The notes below the pieces were generated by a model, which saw only the letters and a program-made list of their open reading frames with translations, was not told where the DNA came from and made no database searches. The position numbers and the translations under genes were made by a program. From Methanomicrobia archaeon (GTDB lineage: Archaea > Halobacteriota > Bog-38 > Methanoflorentales > Methanoflorentaceae), in assembly GCA_015660915.1 (NCBI GenBank), contig JACTTZ010000002.1, positions 62,001 through 126,000 of the forward strand: a stretch of DNA of 64,000 nucleotides. The letters run 5' to 3'. Shown piece by piece: positions 1 to 8,697 of the stretch (its first letter is position 1; the number at the start of each line of letters is the position of its first letter).

Positions 1-188
1 ATTTTGAATATGCCTGTTTTCCCATCTTCGATGAGCTCATAGTCGCCGATGTAGTTCCCTTGCTGCATCACACGAAGCACGTTGCCGATGAGCTTTGAAA
101 CGGGCTTAATACAACATTCACTTTTGCCGACGCCTTCAGCATTTTTGATCGCTGAGAGGGCGTTTGCGAGCGGATCTAGCAAAACCAT
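1..188 (-). CDS. rps8: Ribosomal protein S8 (uS8), 3' end cut by the window edge
   Basis: Small-subunit protein that binds the central domain of 16S rRNA. The reverse strand from position 188 starts [18 protein letters not shown], the typical archaeal uS8 N-terminus, and runs open to base 1. About 62 N-terminal residues are visible and the C-terminal half lies outside the window. The start is 12 bases after the S14 stop, in the usual order L5-S14-S8. It is the last visible gene of the ribosomal operon. Confidence 0.93.
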   Translation of the reverse strand, partial: MVLLDPLANALSAIKNAEGVGKSECCIKPVSKLIGNVLRVMQQGNYIGDYELIEDGKTGIFK

Positions 189-200
189 TCTTCCGTCACC

Positions 201-344
201 TCAGTTGAACTTCTCGAACTGCATGTCGCTGGCGATCTCTCTGAAGCATTGTCGGCAGAGATAAATATCATACTTACTTACGAGGCCCTGTTTACGCCCA
301 CAGCGCCTACATTGATGCGCCTCACGCCGCGTTTTTTCCGCCAT
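201..344 (-). CDS. rps14: Ribosomal protein S14 (uS14), zinc-binding short form
   Basis: Short 47-residue uS14 of the 30S head. Cysteines 12, 15, 30 and 33 form two CxxC pairs for one zinc ion, as in archaeal and eukaryotic S14. The ATG shares one base with the TAA stop of L5, which suggests translational coupling. The neighbours are L5 upstream and S8 downstream. The protein is small but certain from the cysteine pattern and its place in the operon. Confidence 0.95.
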   Translation of the reverse strand: MAEKTRREAHQCRRCGRKQGLVSKYDIYLCRQCFREIASDMQFEKFN

Positions 345-883
345 TATCCCAACACCACGTTGTAATTGCTTTGTAGGAAAGCGATTGCATCCTCGCGCGT
401 AACTCTATGCCGAATGGGAATGCGCCGTTGCGCCGCGTGCCGCCGCGCGACGCGGTAGCCTAGCTTCTTAAGTGAGACGATCACGTCCATGCCAAATATG
501 CCTATTTGAGGATCATAGGTCATTCCTGGAAAGTCGGTGTGATCGACGATGCCAAACGATACGTTGCCATTCTCATCAAACTGATACTCGTGCACGAAAT
601 TCTGCCTGGTTTCAAGCGCGCGATGAAGAAACGTGCTCGCTCGTTCACTTCGCAGAGTCGTTTTACAGCCTATAGCCTGTCCCTTCCTTATCCCGAATAC
701 TGGCTGTGTCTTCTTAGCTGACGTTCGCACAGTTGCTTGTCCTGTAAGAGTCTTCACGATATTCTCCGCGTTGATCAGCTTTTGGCCCCCTTCACCGACA
801 CTTATATGAACGGTCACCTTGTCGAGTGTCGGCTTCGTCATAGGGTTGCCACCTTGCTCTCGCGCTTCTTGGTTCTCAGCCAC
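344..883 (-). CDS. rpl5: Ribosomal protein L5 (uL5)
   Basis: Large-subunit protein that binds 5S rRNA and contacts the P-site tRNA and the S13 bridge. The 179 residues include the family's N-terminal [11 protein letters not shown] strand and the DHTDFPGM-type segment in the second half. The start at 883 leaves two bases after the S4e stop; a start 14 codons later is possible but would drop the NPM segment seen in other archaea. Its stop overlaps the S14 start. Confidence 0.96.
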   Translation of the reverse strand: MAENQEAREQGGNPMTKPTLDKVTVHISVGEGGQKLINAENIVKTLTGQATVRTSAKKTQPVFGIRKGQAIGCKTTLRSERASTFLHRALETRQNFVHEYQFDENGNVSFGIVDHTDFPGMTYDPQIGIFGMDVIVSLKKLGYRVARRHAAQRRIPIRHRVTREDAIAFLQSNYNVVLG

Positions 884-885
884 GA

Positions 886-1557
886 TCAGCCACCGCCGCT
901 GCCAGTAACAAAGACGTACTCATCTATCGTCTCAAACTGTTTGTCATCGCGTTCGATTCTTACCATATTCGGACGCGAGCTCGCTACCATCTTTAGTTCC
1001 ACGATCGTGCCGGTTTCACCTGAGTGCTTTCCTCCAACAATCATTGCTTTATTGCCGGCTTTGCACTCATAGTGTTCGACGACGTCGTAATCAGGTACTG
1101 AAAACACGAGCGAATCGCCCGTGCTATATTTTTCCGCAAGAAGCATGTTGGTCCCGTCGTGCAAGTTGTACTGAAGTTTTCCTCCTTTCACGACCGTAAT
1201 GTTGTCAATACGGGCCAGCTTGCGCTTTGCCTCCTGCTCACCTATCTCTGTCAGCTCATACTTACCGCGTGGGTTAGGTAGCATGCGGTAGTTTCTGCCC
1301 GCAACCGTTAACACATCAAACAGTCCGACTTGAGCTTTATCCTTCTTCACCACACGTCCATTCACCGTGACATTTCCGCCGTGCAAAATGCGCTTCGCCT
1401 CTTTAGCGTTGTCAGCTAGGTGTAACATGTCCCTTAGCACGACCAATATCGGAACTGCGTCTCTCGAGTGTGCACCAGGAGACGCAGCAACAACCCACTT
1501 GCTTGTTTTTTTAGCAATTGGCCAACTCTTCGGCGCTGAGATCCTTTTTTGGTGCAC
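886..1557 (-). CDS. rps4e: Ribosomal protein S4e (eS4)
   Basis: Archaeal and eukaryotic small-subunit protein with an N-terminal S4-like RNA-binding region, a central domain and a C-terminal KOW-like part. Visible hallmarks are the start MHQKRISAPKSWPI and the GGKHSGETGTI segment near residue 175. The start codon is GTG, and the gene begins just past the L24 stop. The length of 223 residues is somewhat below that of many homologues, but no domain seems to be missing. Confidence 0.95.
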   Translation of the reverse strand: MHQKRISAPKSWPIAKKTSKWVVAASPGAHSRDAVPILVVLRDMLHLADNAKEAKRILHGGNVTVNGRVVKKDKAQVGLFDVLTVAGRNYRMLPNPRGKYELTEIGEQEAKRKLARIDNITVVKGGKLQYNLHDGTNMLLAEKYSTGDSLVFSVPDYDVVEHYECKAGNKAMIVGGKHSGETGTIVELKMVASSRPNMVRIERDDKQFETIDEYVFVTGSGGG

Positions 1558-1558
1558 G

Positions 1559-1924
1559 CTATTCCCCCTCTAGTTTACTCGTTCTGAGCTTGTCCTTGAG
1601 TTCAAGTTTCGTAAGTATCACGTTTGATGGATGAATGGGCCTAGCTACTTCAGACCCGTCGGCTTTGTGCACGGTTACCCCATCTACTTCAATCGACTCG
1701 CCCTTAAGATTGACCTTCGCCACCTTTCCTTCCCGACCCCGAAAGTCCCCGCGAAGCACCTTGACTGTATCACCTTTTCGTATCTGAACGCTTCGAAGCT
1801 TGTATTTGTCTGCGAGCTTCTTTTCCAGACGCGCGTGCAGATACTTCTGACGCACGTGAAGAGGGGCGTCAATTCGTGCCTTCCGCTGCTTTCTCGGTTG
1901 CCCAGAACTCACTCTATTCGCCAT
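1559..1924 (-). CDS. rpl24: Ribosomal protein L24 (uL24)
   Basis: Assembly-initiating large-subunit protein with a KOW domain (residues about 45-80, RKGDTVKVLRGDFRGREGKV). The chosen ATG gives MANRVSSGQPRKQRK and has a GAGG Shine-Dalgarno-like element about eight bases upstream. A GTG 12 bases earlier overlaps the L14 stop and is an alternative. The basic N-terminus is typical of archaeal L24. Confidence 0.94.
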   Translation of the reverse strand: MANRVSSGQPRKQRKARIDAPLHVRQKYLHARLEKKLADKYKLRSVQIRKGDTVKVLRGDFRGREGKVAKVNLKGESIEVDGVTVHKADGSEVARPIHPSNVILTKLELKDKLRTSKLEGE

Positions 1925-1932
1925 CTGATCCC

Positions 1933-2331
1933 TCACACTATCATTTGAGCCACTGACGCAATCTTACCAAAGCGTTCCGCGACTTCACGGGCAACGGGCC
2001 CCTTGATCTCCGTTCCGCGGGGCTCCCCGTTGTCGTCTGTTATGACGGCTGCGTTATCTTCAAACTTGACCCTCGTACCGTCAGGCCTTCTAAATTCCTT
2101 TTTCTGCCGTACGATAACGGCCCTAAGGATTTGTCGCCGCATGTCAGGCGCCCCCTTCTTGACCGATACGACGACGATCTCACCTAAACCCGCCTTGGGT
2201 TGTCGCTTCTTGACCCCTCGATAGCGTTTGACGGCGATAATCTCAAGGGTCCGTGCCCCCGTGTTGTCGACGCAATCAAGCTTGGAGCTCGTTGCAAGAG
2301 ATCGCGGAATTTTTGCCCTTAAGCTCTTCAT
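1933..2331 (-). CDS. rpl14: Ribosomal protein L14 (uL14)
   Basis: Large-subunit protein at the subunit interface, contacting 16S helix 14. The signature [18 protein letters not shown] lies near residues 22-40. The 132 residues match archaeal length. The ATG overlaps the S17 stop by four bases (ATGA), so translation is probably coupled. Confidence 0.96.
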   Translation of the reverse strand: MKSLRAKIPRSLATSSKLDCVDNTGARTLEIIAVKRYRGVKKRQPKAGLGEIVVVSVKKGAPDMRRQILRAVIVRQKKEFRRPDGTRVKFEDNAAVITDDNGEPRGTEIKGPVAREVAERFGKIASVAQMIV

Positions 2332-2648
2332 AGTACCTGGATCACCACGAATGACTTAGTCTTGGACAACGGCCGACACTCTGCCAGGTTCACGCGGTCT
2401 CCCGTTTTTGCCGCGATGCAATCTGGATTATGAGCGTGTAGTTTCGACCTCCTTTTTTCGTACCTTTCATATTTCGGGATATACTTGAGGTACTCTCTCT
2501 GCACGACAACGGTTCGCGCTGGCTTGTCGCTAACAACCGTTCCGTCTACAAGTTGTCCGCGCACCGAAAGCGTACCGTGAAAGGGACAATTGGTGTCTTT
2601 GCACTGCCTTGTCGGGGGGGCTACCTGAAATCCGATGTTCGTTCGCAT
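2328..2648 (-). CDS. rps17: Ribosomal protein S17 (uS17)
   Basis: Primary 16S-binding protein with an OB fold. The start at 2648 gives [12 protein letters not shown], the usual archaeal N-terminus, and lies just after the Rpp29 stop; the reading frame stays open 75 bases upstream, but that would run deep into Rpp29. Cysteines 16 and 21 in the [10 protein letters not shown] element are common in archaeal S17. The protein has 106 residues. Confidence 0.94.
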   Translation of the reverse strand: MRTNIGFQVAPPTRQCKDTNCPFHGTLSVRGQLVDGTVVSDKPARTVVVQREYLKYIPKYERYEKRRSKLHAHNPDCIAAKTGDRVNLAECRPLSKTKSFVVIQVL

Positions 2649-2652
2649 ATTG

Positions 2653-2943
2653 TTACCCGCTGTGCCATCGTCGAAGCCTTTTCGCAACACGATCTTCAGG
2701 CCGTCCGACGACGAGATCCCCATCTATTCGCACTTTATCGCTTTCTGATAGCCAAAATTCAAACGTGTTGCCGTGCTTCGCGGCCTTTTTTTCTCGTCCG
2801 CCGCTTTCCAGCGTGAAGAGGTTTCTGCTTTCGTCAATGACCCGACCACTGACGCCAACGCTGTCCCTGTTGGTGCTCTCCACTACTGTCGCGTGTAGGC
2901 CAATCAGCTCGTGATTTACGACATTTTGACGATCAATTTTCAT
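2653..2943 (-). CDS. rnp1: RNase P protein component 1 (Rpp29/Pop4)
   Basis: Protein subunit of archaeal RNase P, which matures tRNA 5' ends; it binds the specificity domain together with Rpp21. The 96 residues hold the Sm-like barrel with the conserved early [13 protein letters not shown] strand and the late [16 protein letters not shown] segment. Its place between L29 and S17 is the standard euryarchaeal arrangement, which links RNase P expression to ribosome synthesis. Confidence 0.93.
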   Translation of the reverse strand: MKIDRQNVVNHELIGLHATVVESTNRDSVGVSGRVIDESRNLFTLESGGREKKAAKHGNTFEFWLSESDKVRIDGDLVVGRPEDRVAKRLRRWHSG

Positions 2944-2950
2944 CTAGCAC

Positions 2951-3169
2951 CTATGCAAGTCCTTCCGGCTTCTTTTTATCTTCGTTGATGATTGTGTGAA
3001 TTCGAGCAATAGTCCGTCGAAGTTCTTTCGATCTTCCCGGATTTTCAGGAGCGCCACCAGCAGAAGCAAGCGCTCTTTCTCTCAAGAGCTCCGCAATCAG
3101 ATCGCCGAGCTGCTTGCGACGTTCATCCGGTTTCATCTTGCGTATCTCTTGGCTCTTCAATATTGCCAT
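2951..3169 (-). CDS. rpl29: Ribosomal protein L29 (uL29)
   Basis: Two-helix large-subunit protein near the exit tunnel. The start [18 protein letters not shown] is the canonical uL29 N-terminus, so the ATG at 3169 is preferred to one seven codons upstream. With this start the gene overlaps the S3 3' end by 47 bases in another frame. It has 72 residues. Confidence 0.93.
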   Translation of the reverse strand: MAILKSQEIRKMKPDERRKQLGDLIAELLRERALASAGGAPENPGRSKELRRTIARIHTIINEDKKKPEGLA

Positions 3170-3785
3170 TCGATTCGACCTCTTCTTCAACTTCTTCGAC
3201 TAGTCGTATGTCATCGGGAAGTCTGACTCCCGGAGGCACTATTAGGACTTTGACGCCGATGATGCCAAGCTTTCGTTTTGCCACGGCGTAGCCTTTCATT
3301 ACCAGTTCCTCTGCAGGCTTTCCACAATGTTTTATGTATCCGGCTAAAAACTTCTCCGTTCGTGATCGCGGGCCGGTCACTTTTCCCGCAAGAATCACCT
3401 CACATCCAAGCGCGCCGGCGTCCATGACCCGCTGAAGCGTCGATTGGCCTGCCTTTCTAAAGTACCAGCCACGTTCAAGCGCATTCGCTAACCGTTGCGC
3501 CATTATTTGGGCATTTAGCTCAGGAACCTCAATCTCCTGAACGTCAAGCTGCGGGTTGTCGAGCTTGAAATTTGCATCGATCTCTCTTGTGACCCGCCGG
3601 ATCGTTTTACCGCTTTTACCAATGATCATGCCAGGTTTCTCGGCATAGATCGTGATGTGCGTTCCGATGGGAGTGCGATTGATCTCCATACCGCCGTAGC
3701 CTGCACGCGCTAGCTCCCGGTTGAAGTACTCGTTCATTTGAGACCGCTTCAAGCCTTCCTCTACGAATTTCTTTTCAATCCCCAT
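3123..3785 (-). CDS. rps3: Ribosomal protein S3 (uS3)
   Basis: mRNA-entry protein of the 30S head. The N-terminal KH domain has the [13 protein letters not shown] element (residues about 52-64) and the C-terminal domain follows from about residue 95. A glutamate-rich tail of about 25 residues at the C-terminus lies over the L29 start region. The start overlaps the L22 3' end by 11 bases. Confidence 0.95.
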   Translation of the reverse strand: MGIEKKFVEEGLKRSQMNEYFNRELARAGYGGMEINRTPIGTHITIYAEKPGMIIGKSGKTIRRVTREIDANFKLDNPQLDVQEIEVPELNAQIMAQRLANALERGWYFRKAGQSTLQRVMDAGALGCEVILAGKVTGPRSRTEKFLAGYIKHCGKPAEELVMKGYAVAKRKLGIIGVKVLIVPPGVRLPDDIRLVEEVEEEVESNGNIEEPRDTQDETG

Positions 3786-4245
3786 TTGTTAACTCCTGCA
3801 GGACTATCTCGACGGTTACCGTATCAGTATTCTTTGCGGTGGCGCGGCCCATCGCTCGAGGCATTCGGCCTTCAGTGACCCGACCGCTTCTTGCCAGACA
3901 GTGGACGACGAGCATTCGCTCCGTATCAAGCCCTTGGTATTCAGCATTCGCTTCAGCGTTCCTGACGACCGTCAGAATCTCTCGGGCTGCTTTTTGCGGG
4001 TAGCGCCCTGCGTCCCATCCGCGCATTCCCGCTCGGTGTCCTACGCCCGAACTGTGGCGCTTGAAAGGCACCGGCGTCTTCATTTTCGTGATCGCTTCCA
4101 AATGGGATTTGGCTTCTACGAGCGACCTTCCTCGCAGCTCCCTGCAGATCTCCACGCAATGTCGTGGCGAAACGTGCAGTTCATGCCCCTGTGAACGGGC
4201 GGTTTTCTCCTTCTGAAACTCTGCCGAATACGTCGTGAATGCCAT
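3775..4245 (-). CDS. rpl22: Ribosomal protein L22 (uL22)
   Basis: Exit-tunnel protein of the large subunit. The 156 residues show the archaeal pattern: an early helix, the long tunnel hairpin region ([13 protein letters not shown], residues about 61-73) and the late [10 protein letters not shown] segment. The order S19-L22-S3 is conserved. The stop overlaps the S3 start. Confidence 0.95.
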   Translation of the reverse strand: MAFTTYSAEFQKEKTARSQGHELHVSPRHCVEICRELRGRSLVEAKSHLEAITKMKTPVPFKRHSSGVGHRAGMRGWDAGRYPQKAAREILTVVRNAEANAEYQGLDTERMLVVHCLARSGRVTEGRMPRAMGRATAKNTDTVTVEIVLQELTNGD

Positions 4246-4249
4246 TATA

Positions 4250-4660
4250 TCACTTCAACGGAACATATCGACTCGATCGCGTAGCTCCCACTCCTGGACC
4301 CCCGTGCGATACCCTTCTTCTTGTTAGCGCATATTCACCAAAGTAATGCCCAACCATTTCTGGCATTACTTCAAAGCTGGCGAACGTTTTTCCATCGTGC
4401 ACTCCGATAGTGGCGCCAACCATTTCGGGAAGGACGATCATATCCCTTTGGTGGGTCCGGATCGGTTTTCCTTCGCGTATCTTCTGTAAAAGCTTTTTTT
4501 GTTCTTCCGTAAGTTCTCTCTTAAGCTTCCGGCGTTGCCGCGCAGGAAAGAGCTGAGCTAGTTCGTCAAGTTCCATGTCTTTGAGCTCCTGAAGGGAGTG
4601 TCCCCTGTACGAGAACTCTTCCTTTCTGCGAGGCGCTTCAACCTTCCTTCTCTTAGCCAT
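4250..4660 (-). CDS. rps19: Ribosomal protein S19 (uS19)
   Basis: 30S head protein that pairs with S13. The conserved core [16 protein letters not shown] and the [24 protein letters not shown]-terminal region are present, the latter ending near the decoding face. The basic N-terminal extension ([15 protein letters not shown]) is the archaeal and eukaryotic form. The length is 136 residues. Confidence 0.95.
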   Translation of the reverse strand: MAKRRKVEAPRRKEEFSYRGHSLQELKDMELDELAQLFPARQRRKLKRELTEEQKKLLQKIREGKPIRTHQRDMIVLPEMVGATIGVHDGKTFASFEVMPEMVGHYFGEYALTRRRVSHGGPGVGATRSSRYVPLK

Positions 4661-4683
4661 ACATTCACCAGCCCTAAGATTAG

Positions 4684-5397
4684 TTATCGTTTACCCGTTC
4701 GTCGGGCAGCTATGCTGCCAACTTTCCGGCCCGGAGGGGCATTTCGGCTGACCGTTTTTGGACGGCCGGGGTGTTGCCAACCACCACCGCCAAATGGGTG
4801 ATCGACCACGTTCATCGCGACCCCACGCACCCTCGGATATTTAGCAGCTCTCGAACGAAGTTTGTGGAACTTCTTGCCAGCTTTGACAAAGGGCTTGTCA
4901 AGGCGGCCTCCACCCGCCACCGTTCCTATCATCGCTCGGCAGTGCGGATGTAACCATTTCATTTCCCCGCTCGGAAGCTGCACGACGGTTTTTTGTACGT
5001 CGTGCGCCACGAGCATCGCGTAAACACCAGATGCTCGCGCGAAACAACCTCCGTCACCCGGTTGCGATTCAATGTTGCAGATCGGAACCCCTTCGGGGAT
5101 TTCAGCAAGCGGCAAGATATTACCCGCCTTGATCTCCGCCGATGCGCCGCACGCAATCTCATCGCCTACGCACAGGCTTTCAGGTATTAGCACTAAGCGC
5201 TCAGTGCCGTCCGCCAACTGAACCCGCGCGATTGGGGCGCTCCTAGCTGGGTCGTGTAGCACCTCAACTACCCGGGCTTTTACGGTCTCGTTCTTGTCAG
5301 CTTTTATGAGTTTCAAGGCCGCCTTATAGCGGTGAGAGGGTGCACGATAAGTCGGTGTGCCCTTTCCTCGATTTTGCGAAGTTATCCTCTTCCCCAT
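4684..5397 (-). CDS. rpl2: Ribosomal protein L2 (uL2)
   Basis: Core large-subunit protein needed for peptidyl transferase assembly and subunit joining. The 237 residues show the start [18 protein letters not shown] and the late [18 protein letters not shown] segment, which holds the histidine near the peptidyl transferase centre. The length and the L23-L2-S19 order are standard for archaea. Confidence 0.96.
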   Translation of the reverse strand: MGKRITSQNRGKGTPTYRAPSHRYKAALKLIKADKNETVKARVVEVLHDPARSAPIARVQLADGTERLVLIPESLCVGDEIACGASAEIKAGNILPLAEIPEGVPICNIESQPGDGGCFARASGVYAMLVAHDVQKTVVQLPSGEMKWLHPHCRAMIGTVAGGGRLDKPFVKAGKKFHKLRSRAAKYPRVRGVAMNVVDHPFGGGGWQHPGRPKTVSRNAPPGRKVGSIAARRTGKR

Positions 5398-5409
5398 AGC
5401 ACGACCCCC

Positions 5410-5655
5410 TCAGAAGATACCAAGTCTTGACGCAATTTCTTCGGCTGAATCATCGCTCGAAAGCGTAATAGTAGCTTTCTTGAACCCTTTTGGCGTGACG
5501 AGTGTCTTCACATCGACGACTGTCACGTCATAGATTTCTTCTACCGTTTTCTTTATGTCGTCTTTTGTATCTTCCACGTCGACGATGAACGTGAGCTTGT
5601 TCTCTCTGTCAAGCTGAGCTGTCGCTTTTTCCGTGACATACGCATATTTCAGCAT
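5410..5655 (-). CDS. rpl23: Ribosomal protein L23 (uL23)
   Basis: Exit-site protein that docks SRP and nascent-chain factors. The start MLKYAYVTEKATAQLDREN at 5655 is the family N-terminus and follows four bases after the L4 stop; an upstream in-frame start would overlap L4. The protein has 81 residues and includes the KKTVEEIYDV helix. Confidence 0.94.
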   Translation of the reverse strand: MLKYAYVTEKATAQLDRENKLTFIVDVEDTKDDIKKTVEEIYDVTVVDVKTLVTPKGFKKATITLSSDDSAEEIASRLGIF

Positions 5656-5659
5656 GACT

Positions 5660-6403
5660 CTACCCTTTTCCCACGGCATTTATCGCCGACTGTGTCCATA
5701 TTGCAAGTCTCCCGGCGTGAGTGCCTGGTGCCATTAGCTCCACGTTCAACTGATCCACCGTTGTTACGTCAACTCCAGGGAGATTGCGCGCGGCTAATAC
5801 CGGCTTCGTACTTATAATAAGGACACTCTTCTTGCTCTTATAGCGTCGACCGCGCCGCTTGCCTTTCCCAGCACGCACACGTTTGCCACGTTTCGCTTTC
5901 TCTACGTCTTGCCAGACGTTAAGCGCAGTCAATACTTCAGCGATTTGGCGAGCCGTTACTAATTCTTCGAAGGCATCCACTACGATGAGGGGAAGCGTTG
6001 CGTCAAACCGGTGCCCTCGCGCCTTAACCAGATCAGAATTTGCCGTAGCTGCGATTGCAGACCGCATCGCTTTCTGCCTTTCTTTCTTGTTTATCTTCTC
6101 TGCAAACACCTTTGTAACGGTCGGCGGATGTGCTCTTCTTCCGCCTACAGCTTGTGGCACCCTCGCGACTCTACTTGAGTTCTTTAAACGCGGAACTTGT
6201 GCGACCCCTCGCCCAGAACCCCACGATGCTGCCGAGGTCTTAAGGCCTGCTGTGGACTGCGGTCCGTATGCTTGCCTCCGGTTTGCCTGCGAGACTACAA
6301 CTGCCTTTTTTATGAGATCTGGGCGATAAAATTCGTCGAAAAGCTCGGGAAGATCGACTTTCTTCCTCGTTTTTCCCTTCAGGCTTAGCACTCGGCCTTT
6401 CAT
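5660..6403 (-). CDS. rpl4: Ribosomal protein L4 (uL4, archaeal L4e type)
   Basis: Large-subunit protein whose long loop lines the exit tunnel. The loop segment (residues about 45-95, rich in Arg, Gly and Ser, including SWGSGRGVAQVPR) and the following GGRRAHPPT element are typical of archaeal L4. The 247 residues match the family. The gene abuts L3 with no space. Confidence 0.95.
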   Translation of the reverse strand: MKGRVLSLKGKTRKKVDLPELFDEFYRPDLIKKAVVVSQANRRQAYGPQSTAGLKTSAASWGSGRGVAQVPRLKNSSRVARVPQAVGGRRAHPPTVTKVFAEKINKKERQKAMRSAIAATANSDLVKARGHRFDATLPLIVVDAFEELVTARQIAEVLTALNVWQDVEKAKRGKRVRAGKGKRRGRRYKSKKSVLIISTKPVLAARNLPGVDVTTVDQLNVELMAPGTHAGRLAIWTQSAINAVGKG

Positions 6404-7393
6404 CTATCTTACCCCTTGCTTTGATTCAAGACTAATGTAGCTCAGCTGCGGGATCGCGTGTGCGGTCTTTTTTGGCCGGCTGGCACGTCTCATCCTAATA
6501 AGCCTCTTGAAGGGCCCAGGAATCGACCCGTGGAGAAGAACGTACGCGCCTTTGACTTCCCCATATCGAATAAATCCGCCCGCAGGGGTCACTTCGGCTC
6601 CGTCCGACCCGATCTTAAGTATTCGTTTGTTATACTCAGTTCTTTGCTGATAGCCCATCTGGCCGAGTTGTGGGACCGTCCATCTAACGCGCGCCGGGTT
6701 CCACGGACCGAGATTCCCGATATGCCGCCCCTTGCCACCCCTGAACGCTTTTCTGTCTTGGATGGTAACGCCCCACCGTTTGACCGGCCCTTGCACCCCT
6801 TTACCCTTTGTTACTGCAGTTACGTCGATAAGCATGCCTTCCTTGAAGACATTGACAGCGTCGATTTCCTTTCCGAGCAGATCGTTCGCGTACGTAAATG
6901 CAGCGTTCACGTCATCCCCACCAACAGGCACTTCCATGAGTTCAGGCACCTTCTTGGGGATACCGCTAACGGCCGCTGGCGAGGTATGCATCAGCACCCT
7001 AATCTCGTCCGCACCATCAACATTTGCGCTTTGTGCGGCCTCCTTCGGAAGCGGCCTCAGCTTTGCGAGATCTCCTCCGATACCGCGCGCCCACGTTTCA
7101 AGCACAATCCGTTTTCCATACGAGGTCTGTCCATATGCTCGCAAAGCCGCTATTTTCATTGCTGGAGTCTCCACGACCGTGACGGGCACACTTATTTCCA
7201 ACCCCTCGGTTGGGCTATTGGGCGTATCGTCAAGTATGATCACGTGCGTCATCCCGGCTTTGTAGCCTGCGAATCCCTGTATTTGTGGCTCGTCTTGCTG
7301 TGGCCACGAACGGATTCTCGGCAATTCGCTCTTGGCCCGCTTTCGCGGGCTGTAGGCGAGTGATCCGCGCCTTGGACGATGTCTTTTTGTCAT
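6404..7393 (-). CDS. rpl3: Ribosomal protein L3 (uL3)
   Basis: Large-subunit protein near the peptidyl transferase centre. The 329 residues start MTKRHRPRRGSLAYSPRKRA and include the GFAGYKAGMTHV and KGKGVQGPVKRWG segments of archaeal L3. It opens the classic L3-L4-L23-L2 run and follows the SPOUT methyltransferase gene with a gap of nine bases. Confidence 0.96.
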   Translation of the reverse strand: MTKRHRPRRGSLAYSPRKRAKSELPRIRSWPQQDEPQIQGFAGYKAGMTHVIILDDTPNSPTEGLEISVPVTVVETPAMKIAALRAYGQTSYGKRIVLETWARGIGGDLAKLRPLPKEAAQSANVDGADEIRVLMHTSPAAVSGIPKKVPELMEVPVGGDDVNAAFTYANDLLGKEIDAVNVFKEGMLIDVTAVTKGKGVQGPVKRWGVTIQDRKAFRGGKGRHIGNLGPWNPARVRWTVPQLGQMGYQQRTEYNKRILKIGSDGAEVTPAGGFIRYGEVKGAYVLLHGSIPGPFKRLIRMRRASRPKKTAHAIPQLSYISLESKQGVR

Positions 7394-7402
7394 CAGTTTA
7401 CC

Positions 7403-8200
7403 TCATGTTGATTCGTGCAGCGCGATGTTAAACACGCTCAACGTTGCCATTATAGCCTCTTCTGTGCGCACCGTTTCTGTACCTTGGCTAGGAATCGTGT
7501 TAACGATAAAGTCTGACGCTTCCTCTATCGACAACCCGGCTTCGTTAAGCAGCGCTTCTAACCCACGGTTTGGGGCGCCAAATACGAACGTTGTCAAGCC
7601 TGTGCCTCTCCTTCCAATTTCATCGCGTAGTGCGGGGCTTATCACTTGTCCACGCCTCGAGGTGGCCACGACCAACCCCTCCAGCGCATCTCTGATGCTA
7701 TCTACCACTCGGACCGAATATCCCCAATATCCGGGCGGCTTTTGAATCGCTTCAACTTCGAGCCGATCTCGCGAAAAGATCTTAACTGTCACGCGCTCCC
7801 CTTTGCGCAACGTTCTCGTGCGCAAAAAGGCCGGGCAATCCAAACCGATTTCAACCCAAGCGCAGTCAGTTCCGACGTCTATCACAATTCCGTCACGAAT
7901 ATCATCATGCACTCGCACATGATGAGGGGTCTTTAGCGGGGGAACGACGCCAATATACCTCAGTTCATTTGAGCGCGGAAAAAGCAGCTTTCGAAGGTAC
8001 TGCGGCGCCTCCATGTACTGCAATATCGACGCTATGAATCGGCTGTCATTGTGCGCAGCGTCACGATAGATCGTGATTTGATGTACTCTGAATATCGCTG
8101 CCGCCCGGGCAACCTGTCCGACCTTGTACGTCTTAATTTTCTGGTCAGCAGTTTCGATGGTTAAGGAGGACGGTATTGCGAGCTGTATCTCAGAGTGCAT
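7403..8200 (-). CDS. SPOUT-family RNA methyltransferase (COG2106 type)
   Basis: Predicted SAM-dependent RNA methyltransferase of the trefoil-knot SPOUT class, related to eukaryotic SPOUT1/C9orf114. The middle (about residues 85-150) looks like an inserted OB-like domain, and the C-terminal part contains the knot-type motif TTFVFGAPNRGLEALL and the NTIPSQGTETVRTEEA segment. It is the first gene of the ribosomal operon, a common archaeal position, which suggests an rRNA or ribosome-related target. The exact target is not shown by the sequence. Confidence 0.88.
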   Translation of the reverse strand: MHSEIQLAIPSSLTIETADQKIKTYKVGQVARAAAIFRVHQITIYRDAAHNDSRFIASILQYMEAPQYLRKLLFPRSNELRYIGVVPPLKTPHHVRVHDDIRDGIVIDVGTDCAWVEIGLDCPAFLRTRTLRKGERVTVKIFSRDRLEVEAIQKPPGYWGYSVRVVDSIRDALEGLVVATSRRGQVISPALRDEIGRRGTGLTTFVFGAPNRGLEALLNEAGLSIEEASDFIVNTIPSQGTETVRTEEAIMATLSVFNIALHEST

Positions 8201-8240
8201 CTTCGCACGTTCTTCGCGATAACGCTTTGACCCGTGTAGT

Positions 8241-8270
8241 CTTTAAAAGTACAACAAAGTTACTTAAAGG
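8241..8270 (-). promoter_or_regulatory. Probable TATA elements of the ribosomal operon
   Basis: On the minus strand two A/T-rich boxes, CTTTAAGTA (8262-8270 area) and ACTTTTAAAG (8241-8251), lie 40-70 bases upstream of the first ATG at 8200. Either would place the transcription start a short distance before the gene. The assignment rests on sequence and position only. Confidence 0.5.
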
Positions 8271-8697
8271 TTACTGACGCCGTAACGGCCCGCTTCACGG
8301 GATTCCGATACCCCCCCCCCAATCATGCGAAAGTCATCAGATAGACAGCGAGCACACCACGCTTGCGGAATCGGCAAAAAATACTTCGCGCTACAACTTT
8401 TTCAGCTTTAATAACGATTCTGCTGGGCTGTGTGAAAGTTGGGACTATTGCTGGCAGCCCCACCGAAACAAACAACTTTAAAAATTATAGACGTTATACT
8501 GACAATCCCGACGCAGACCTTTAAGATGTTCACGCCCTACGAGCAGGCAACAACAAGAACGTCACACGACATTCAATCGAACATGAGCGCCGTAAACGCG
8601 TATCACGTACGCTCGAAAATGATATGAAAACGCACGTACCGCGCGTCAGGGAACCGATAACTCACATTAAAGCGGAGACGTCCAATCGACAAACGAC
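8271..8697. other. Intergenic region between divergent units, no firm gene
   Basis: About 430 bases between the ribosomal operon promoter and mptG. It contains a run of ten C at 8311-8320 and a TATA-like TTTAAAAATTATA near 8475-8488 facing right. A 62-codon open frame (8439-8627) follows no clear ribosome site and resembles nothing known; only its last 34 codons would lie downstream of that TATA-like box. I see no structured RNA here. Confidence 0.4.

Noticed and set aside
5859-6329. Plus-strand frame of 156 codons opposite L4
   Set aside because: Shadow of a certain gene on the other strand.
6458-7363. A long plus-strand open frame of 301 codons opposite L3
   Set aside because: It lies antisense to a certain ribosomal protein and its translation has no family features; the high coding density of L3 explains it.
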